Shown here: positions 59,408-64,000 of the stretch, one piece after another
Position numbering within the stretch: the stretch's first letter is position 1
Layout: each line of letters starts with the position of its first letter
From: Daedaleopsis sinensis
Lineage: Eukaryota; Basidiomycota; Agaricomycetes; Polyporales; Polyporaceae
Length of the DNA stretch: 64,000 nt
Direction of reading: 5' to 3'
NCBI GenBank assembly: GCA_033807695.1
Contig: CM066303.1
Coordinates: forward strand, 186,001 to 250,000
Program-made: the position numbers and the translations under genes
Notes under the pieces: generated by a model
Databases searched by the model: none
Told to the model about the DNA's origin: nothing
The model's input: the letters and a program-made list of their open reading frames with translations, nothing else

Positions 59408-62400
59408 CTAGTTTACGGTACCCATACCAGCGCAGAAGCGTTCGTGCTTCTCCCTCGCAAGGGCCTTGGTGAGGACGTCGGCGACCTGGTCGCCAGTGGG
59501 GACGTACTCAGCGCGGATGCGCCCTTCCTCAATTTCATCGCGGATGAAATGATGACGGACGGCGATGTGCTTCGTCCGATCGTGGAAGGTGGAGTTCTTT
59601 GCGAGCGCCATCGCGGACTGGTTGTCGACGAGGAGCAGGGTTCCTGTGCCACTGGGAGCGTCGTACGTCGTGCTGAACATCTCGGAGAGGAACGTCCTCA
59701 GCCAGAGGGCCTCCTTGGTGGCGGATGCGAGCGCGATGTACTCAGCCTCAGTACTGGACTGGGCGCACGAGGCCTGCTTCTTCGACTGCCAGCTGATGGC
59801 TGCATTCGAGAGCGTAAAGACGTACCCTGTGACTGAGCGACGATCGTTGACATCGCCGGCCCAATCAGCGTCGACGTACCCGACGAGCGAGCCGTTCTCG
59901 GGGCAGGTTGCGCTGCCGTCGAACACGAGGCTCCTGTCGGTCGTGCCGCGCAGGTACTTGAAGACGCGCATAAGCGCGGTCCAGTGCTCCTCGCCGGGAC
60001 AGGCGGCGTGCTTGCTCAGTGCGCCCACTGCGAACGCGAGGTCCGGGCGGGTTCCGAGCATGGCGTACATGAGCGAGCCGAGCGCGCTCTGGTACGCCTT
60101 CTCGTCGACTTCGGGAGCGTCGAGCTTGAGGAGCTTTTGGTTGGCCGCCATCGGTGTCGAAACCGGACGGCTGTCGGCCATGCCGTGACGCTCGAGGATG
60201 TCCTCGATGTACTGGCGTTGGGAGAGGATGATGGTGCGGCGCGCGCGGTCGCGGAGGATCTCCATGCCCAGGATCCAATGAGCGGGACCTAGGTCCTTCA
60301 TCTCGTATGGAACCCCGAGCTCCTCCTTGACGCGGTTGATGATGTCGAGACGCTTGCCAAAGATGAGCATGTCGTCGACGTATACCGCGACGATGATGAG
60401 CTCCCCGTCGATGCGTTTGAAGAAAACGCCGTGGTCGGCGTCGTTTCGTGTGTAGCCAGCGTCCGCGAACAGCTCGCGGAGCTTCTTGTACCATTCGCGA
60501 CTCGCCTGCTTCAGTCCGTAGAGGGACTTCCACAACTTCCAGACGGTCTGCTTGTCGCGTCGAAAGCCTGGCGGGCACTCCATGAAAATCTCCTCGTCGA
60601 GATCGCCGTTGAGGAAAGCGGACTTGACGTCCATCTGGTGAATTTCGAGATCTTCTTTCGCCGCGATGGCGAGGAGTGCGCGGATGCTCGCGAACTTGGT
60701 GACGGGGGCGAACGTCTCCTGGTAGTCGACGCCTTCGACCTGGGTGAAACCCTTGGCCACGAGGCGGGCCTTATACTTCTGGATGTCGCCGTCGGGGCCG
60801 CGTTTGATTTTGAATACCCACTTGCAGTCGACGACCTTGCGTCCGCGCGGTCGCTCGACCTCGTCGTAGAGCTCGGCCTTGGTGAACGCGAGCAGCTCTT
60901 CGGCGCACGCCGCCTTCCACTGTTCAGCGTCGGGACGGGACATGGCCTCTGCATAGGTCTTCGGCTCGTCGGTGAGCGTGGACGCGCGATGAGCGTGCTC
61001 GTCGCCCACTCCAGCGAGCATTTGCTCGACGTCGTCCTCGTCTCCGTCCTCGTGTGGGTCCTCAGCCAAAGGCTCCTCCCCTCCAGCGACTGCGGGTGCA
61101 GCAGCTTTGCGTGGCTTGTTGTAAGACGAGACCGTGAAGCGGTCGACGGTGCGCGTCGCGCGCGTCGAGCGTCGAATCTGTGGAGCTGGGATGGGCTTAG
61201 GATACGGACCGGGGACGGTTGAGTTGGGGACACGGCGCCGGGGTGGCGGCTGCGGCTGAGGCGACGGATCGCGCTCGCGCAGCAGCTCCTTGTTGTCCTG
61301 CTCTCGACCCTCGACTGCGCGCTCGCGTAGAGCGGGCACGTCGTCCTCGTCGTGGACCTCCTCGACGGTGACACGTCGGGAGGGGGGAGAGCTGTCAGAC
61401 GGAGCGTCAGCGAGCTCGATGGTGGCGTGAGTGGGAGCGGAAGGTGCGGGGTTACCGGCTTCCGACGGGAAAACGGGCTCGGAGTCGACGACTATGCGTG
61501 TGGGGACCGCATGCGGATCGCCCTCGTCGAAAACGACGTCGCGCGACTCAACGATCCTGCCCGTTGGCCGGTGCAGGAGGCGGTAGGCACGCTTGTGCTC
61601 GCAGTAGCCCAGAAGGGCGCACTCGAGGGACTTCGGGTCGAACTTGCCGCGTTTCTTTTCTGGGACGTGGACGTATGCCTTGCAGCCGAACGGGCGGATG
61701 TGCGCGACCGAGGGCTTGATGCCCGTGTAGGCCTCCTCTGGCGTGATGTCGCCGTCGAGGGCGCTGGTCGGCGTCCGGTTGATGATGTGTGCGGCGTATT
61801 TGCACGCCTCGGCCCAGTAGGCCTTTGGCAGGCCGCCCTCGTCGAGCATGCACAGGGCCATCTCTTTGATGCGCCTGTTCATCCGCTCCGCGACGCCGTT
61901 CTCCTGTGGAGTGTCGGGGTTCGTCATCTCGTGGTGGATCCCGCGACGCGCACAGAGTTCGGCGACGGTTTTGTTATCGTACTCGCCGCCGCCATCCGTG
62001 TGCAGGAAAACGACGGGCTCGCCGACAACGACCTCCGCGCGGTTGATGTGTTGCTCGAGAGTGGATGCCTGCTCGGACTTCGCTTTGAGCGGGTAGACGG
62101 TGAGGCGGCGGGAGAATTGGTCGATGTACGTGTCGAGGTACTTCTCGCCGGAGCGACTGCGCGTGTCGGACTCCATGAGGTCCGAGAAGATGCGATAGTT
62201 CGCGCGAGGGGCGGTGGACCTGGAGAGCTTCGGAATTGGATCGCGGGCCTGCTTCCCCGCCATGCACGTTCCACAGGGCTTGGGGGGAGGTTTGGACTCG
62301 CCGATGATGGACATGCCTTCCACCATCCCCTTGCGCACCATGCGGAGCACGGCATCGACGCTGAGATGGCCGAGCCGGTTGTGCCAGGTGTCGACGGTCG

Positions 62401-63874
62401 CCTTGGACGCGTTCGCGACGAACGCGGTCAGCGTTGGAGTCGGGCCGGGATCGTACTCGTCGCTAGTGAGCGCACGGTCGAGAAGCGCAACCTGCGCACG
62501 GACGGGCGAGGCGACTTTTCCGTTGAAGACGAAGAGTCCGTCGCGCACGCGAGCAGAGCCCACGGCGCGACCATCCTTCTGGTCGACGAAGCGACATCCG
62601 TCGTGGATGAACTGGACGTCGCATCCTTTTGAGGTGAGTTGGGAGACGGATAGCAGGTTGCCGTGGAGGTCGGGGACATGGAAGACGCGCGACAGCAGCA
62701 GCTGTGCGTCGCGCATGTCGGGCTCGAGGTACATCGCGCCTTCAGCTACGGCGAGGATGTAGCGATCGTCGCCGAGCCAGACGCGTCGCGGGGTGGCGAG
62801 TTTCCGGTACGTGTGGAAGAGCGCGCGGTCCGACGACATGTGCGCGGATGCGCCTGAGTCGACGATCCAGCGCGAGGACAAGGAGTCCGCGTTCGCCTTG
62901 AGAGCGTCCGCGACGTAAACGCGCAGGACTGGCTCGTCAGGCTCGACGCGTGCATCGGTCGCGACGCTCGCGACCTTCGCGCTCAGGTCGCCCGCGGGTT
63001 TGCTTCCGTCCGCCTTCTGCTTGGTAGCCGCGGCCTCGAGGTCGGCCTTCCTCTTGCGACATTCGTCCTTGGTGTGGTTCGGCTTCTTGCAGTAGCCACA
63101 CTTCGACGACTTGTCCTTCGACTTCCTGTCGTTTGGCTTGTTTTGCGACGGCTTCCCCATGCGCGCGGCAAGTGCGATGTGCTTCGACTCGTTCGCGAGT
63201 AGCTTCTCGTGCTCGACCACCGATGCGACGACTTTTTCGGGTGTGAGCGTCGCGTCCGCAGACACGAGTATCGTGCGGAGCGTTGAGTACGAGGTTGGAA
63301 GTGAGTTGACCATCGCGATGGCGAGGATGGAGTCGTCGAGGGACATGCCGAGCGAGGTGAGGAGGTGCTTCTTGTGGAGCATGGCGTCGAGTTGTGGACG
63401 GAGGGGGGAATCGTCGGAGAGTGTTCCACGGAACAACTCACCGATCAGAGACGCCACCGTCTGTTTCCCCTTTCCCTCGTACGCCTGCAAAAGCTTGTCC
63501 CACACGGCCTGTGCCGACGCGAGGTGGATGACGCCATCGAGCGGCTCGTCTTCGATCGTGAGGACCAACTGGTTGATCGCGTCGTTGTCGCGGCTGGACC
63601 ACAGGGCGTGGCCTTCCGGATCGTCCTTCTCGTCGGGCTTCTTTTCGTCGCCTGTGACGATGTTCCAGAGACCACGCTGCATGAGGATGCGCGTGATCCT
63701 GTACTTCCATGTCGTGAAGTTTGATCCATCGTTCTTGAGGAACGCGATATCGTATAGCCGGCTCGAGCCTGTGCGCCCCGGAGTAGCGGTCGTCGCGGGA
63801 GCGGTTCCCGGAGCAGCGGCTGTGGTCGCAGGGGTCGGCGTTTGGCCGGCGTTGGTATCGGATGGACCGGGCAT
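59408..63874 (-). CDS. Copia gag-pol polyprotein, intact
   Basis: 1488 residues in one uninterrupted frame, so gag and pol are fused without a frameshift. Landmarks: a CCHC zinc knuckle (CGYCKKPNHTKDEC, about residues 259-272); aspartic protease DSGA near 339; integrase HHCC with WHNRLGH near 497 and CGTC near 534; and integrase catalytic residues D565, D627 (HTDGGGEY) and E663 (GVAERMNR), giving the D,D(35)E spacing. Reverse transcriptase has FLNGDLDEEIFM and YVDDM. RNase H has YVDADWAGD, TEAEYIAL and KHIAVRHHFIRDEI. Integrase before RT is the copia order. The start ATG at 63874 follows a 90-nt leader after the primer-binding site. Confidence 0.97.
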   Translation of the reverse strand: MPGPSDTNAGQTPTPATTAAAPGTAPATTATPGRTGSSRLYDIAFLKNDGSNFTTWKYRITRILMQRGLWNIVTGDEKKPDEKDDPEGHALWSSRDNDAINQLVLTIEDEPLDGVIHLASAQAVWDKLLQAYEGKGKQTVASLIGELFRGTLSDDSPLRPQLDAMLHKKHLLTSLGMSLDDSILAIAMVNSLPTSYSTLRTILVSADATLTPEKVVASVVEHEKLLANESKHIALAARMGKPSQNKPNDRKSKDKSSKCGYCKKPNHTKDECRKRKADLEAAATKQKADGSKPAGDLSAKVASVATDARVEPDEPVLRVYVADALKANADSLSSRWIVDSGASAHMSSDRALFHTYRKLATPRRVWLGDDRYILAVAEGAMYLEPDMRDAQLLLSRVFHVPDLHGNLLSVSQLTSKGCDVQFIHDGCRFVDQKDGRAVGSARVRDGLFVFNGKVASPVRAQVALLDRALTSDEYDPGPTPTLTAFVANASKATVDTWHNRLGHLSVDAVLRMVRKGMVEGMSIIGESKPPPKPCGTCMAGKQARDPIPKLSRSTAPRANYRIFSDLMESDTRSRSGEKYLDTYIDQFSRRLTVYPLKAKSEQASTLEQHINRAEVVVGEPVVFLHTDGGGEYDNKTVAELCARRGIHHEMTNPDTPQENGVAERMNRRIKEMALCMLDEGGLPKAYWAEACKYAAHIINRTPTSALDGDITPEEAYTGIKPSVAHIRPFGCKAYVHVPEKKRGKFDPKSLECALLGYCEHKRAYRLLHRPTGRIVESRDVVFDEGDPHAVPTRIVVDSEPVFPSEAGNPAPSAPTHATIELADAPSDSSPPSRRVTVEEVHDEDDVPALRERAVEGREQDNKELLRERDPSPQPQPPPRRRVPNSTVPGPYPKPIPAPQIRRSTRATRTVDRFTVSSYNKPRKAAAPAVAGGEEPLAEDPHEDGDEDDVEQMLAGVGDEHAHRASTLTDEPKTYAEAMSRPDAEQWKAACAEELLAFTKAELYDEVERPRGRKVVDCKWVFKIKRGPDGDIQKYKARLVAKGFTQVEGVDYQETFAPVTKFASIRALLAIAAKEDLEIHQMDVKSAFLNGDLDEEIFMECPPGFRRDKQTVWKLWKSLYGLKQASREWYKKLRELFADAGYTRNDADHGVFFKRIDGELIIVAVYVDDMLIFGKRLDIINRVKEELGVPYEMKDLGPAHWILGMEILRDRARRTIILSQRQYIEDILERHGMADSRPVSTPMAANQKLLKLDAPEVDEKAYQSALGSLMYAMLGTRPDLAFAVGALSKHAACPGEEHWTALMRVFKYLRGTTDRSLVFDGSATCPENGSLVGYVDADWAGDVNDRRSVTGYVFTLSNAAISWQSKKQASCAQSSTEAEYIALASATKEALWLRTFLSEMFSTTYDAPSGTGTLLLVDNQSAMALAKNSTFHDRTKHIAVRHHFIRDEIEEGRIRAEYVPTGDQVADVLTKALAREKHERFCAGMGTVN

Positions 63875-63964
63875 GGTGTGGTGACGTAGTGTGGGAGCGA
63901 GAAGTATCGAAGCGATTTTGATTGAGCTAAGCTAGGCCGAGTATCGTCTGTCAGTGCGTACTGA

Positions 63965-63978
63965 CAGGGCTCATAACC
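63965..63978 (-). other. Primer-binding site for an initiator tRNA-Met half
   Basis: On the plus strand this reads CAGGGCTCATAACC and abuts the 5' LTR. It equals nucleotides 27-40 of initiator tRNA-Met (anticodon stem and loop) rather than the tRNA 3' end. Drosophila copia is known to prime from a cleaved 5' half of this tRNA, so the same mechanism is likely here. Confidence 0.85.
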
Positions 63979-64000
63979 TGTTCAAATAGCAGAGGGGTCT
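63979..64000 (-). repeat. Copia 5' LTR, first 22 bp in window
   Basis: Identical to 59003-59024. The rest lies beyond the right edge. Confidence 0.95.

Larger units (their letters stand above)
59003..64000 (-). mobile_element. Ty1/copia LTR retrotransposon, 5' end beyond the right edge
   Basis: Minus-strand element whose 3' LTR is at the left and whose 5' LTR begins at 63979 and runs off the window. Both LTR ends read TGTTCAAATAGCAGAGGGGT on the plus strand. The five bases before the left end are GTACT, a possible target duplication that cannot be confirmed without the right flank. The order LTR, primer-binding site, gag-protease-integrase-RT-RNase H, LTR is the copia order. A single undamaged frame and matching LTR ends (22 of 22 visible bases) suggest a young, possibly active copy. 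Confidence 0.95.

Noticed and set aside
61352..62632. 426-codon plus-strand open frame
   Set aside because: Antisense shadow of the copia integrase region; GC-rich codon bias keeps the opposite strand open.

Overview
The window looks like nuclear DNA of a basidiomycete fungus, probably an Agaricomycete. Most genes are broken by many introns of about 50-70 bp with GTACGT/GTGCGT/GTGAGT donors. Several proteins are typical of that group: a WOPR transcription factor, expanded F-box genes, an opsin-related protein, a DUR3 urea transporter and seven-helix membrane proteins. I see no bacterial operon, CRISPR array or secondary-metabolite cluster.

Layout. 1-9.2 kb: an ABCC-type ABC transporter (minus strand, running off the left edge), divergent from the mismatch-repair gene PMS1 (plus). 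9.2-20.8 kb: a gene-poor stretch holding one clear gene, a Gti1/Pac2 (WOPR) regulator, and a decayed membrane-protein relic. 20.8-38 kb: mostly housekeeping and transport genes. These are a conserved fungal protein of unknown role, a four-helix MARVEL-like protein, the urea permease DUR3, a seven-helix membrane protein, an F-box protein, a possible mitochondrial protein and the kinetochore gene SPC25. An intron-containing initiator tRNA-Met gene follows SPC25. 38.4-58.9 kb: a mosaic of mobile elements and an F-box gene family. It contains a 462-bp MITE with perfect 55-bp ends, two F-box pseudogenes, an opsin-related gene convergent with a flavohemoglobin gene, a hydrophilic LEA-like repeat protein, three F-box genes with a shared C-terminal module, a membrane-anchored methyltransferase and a 1.74-kb foldback element with 363-bp identical outer arms. 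59-64 kb: a Ty1/copia retrotransposon on the minus strand with an undamaged 1488-codon gag-pol frame, cut by the right edge.

The strongest links come from reading features together. The copia primer-binding site (63965-63978) is the exact complement of the spliced anticodon arm of the initiator tRNA-Met encoded at 38199-38281, which points to half-tRNA priming. The copia 3' LTR ends 133 bp upstream of an F-box start codon, and the foldback element ends 120 bp upstream of the methyltransferase start codon. Two F-box paralogs appear to use a GC splice donor where the third keeps GT. Gene models were built by eye from conserved motifs, splice signals and reading-frame arithmetic. Where I say that exon lengths sum to a multiple of three, I checked it. 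No homology search was run.
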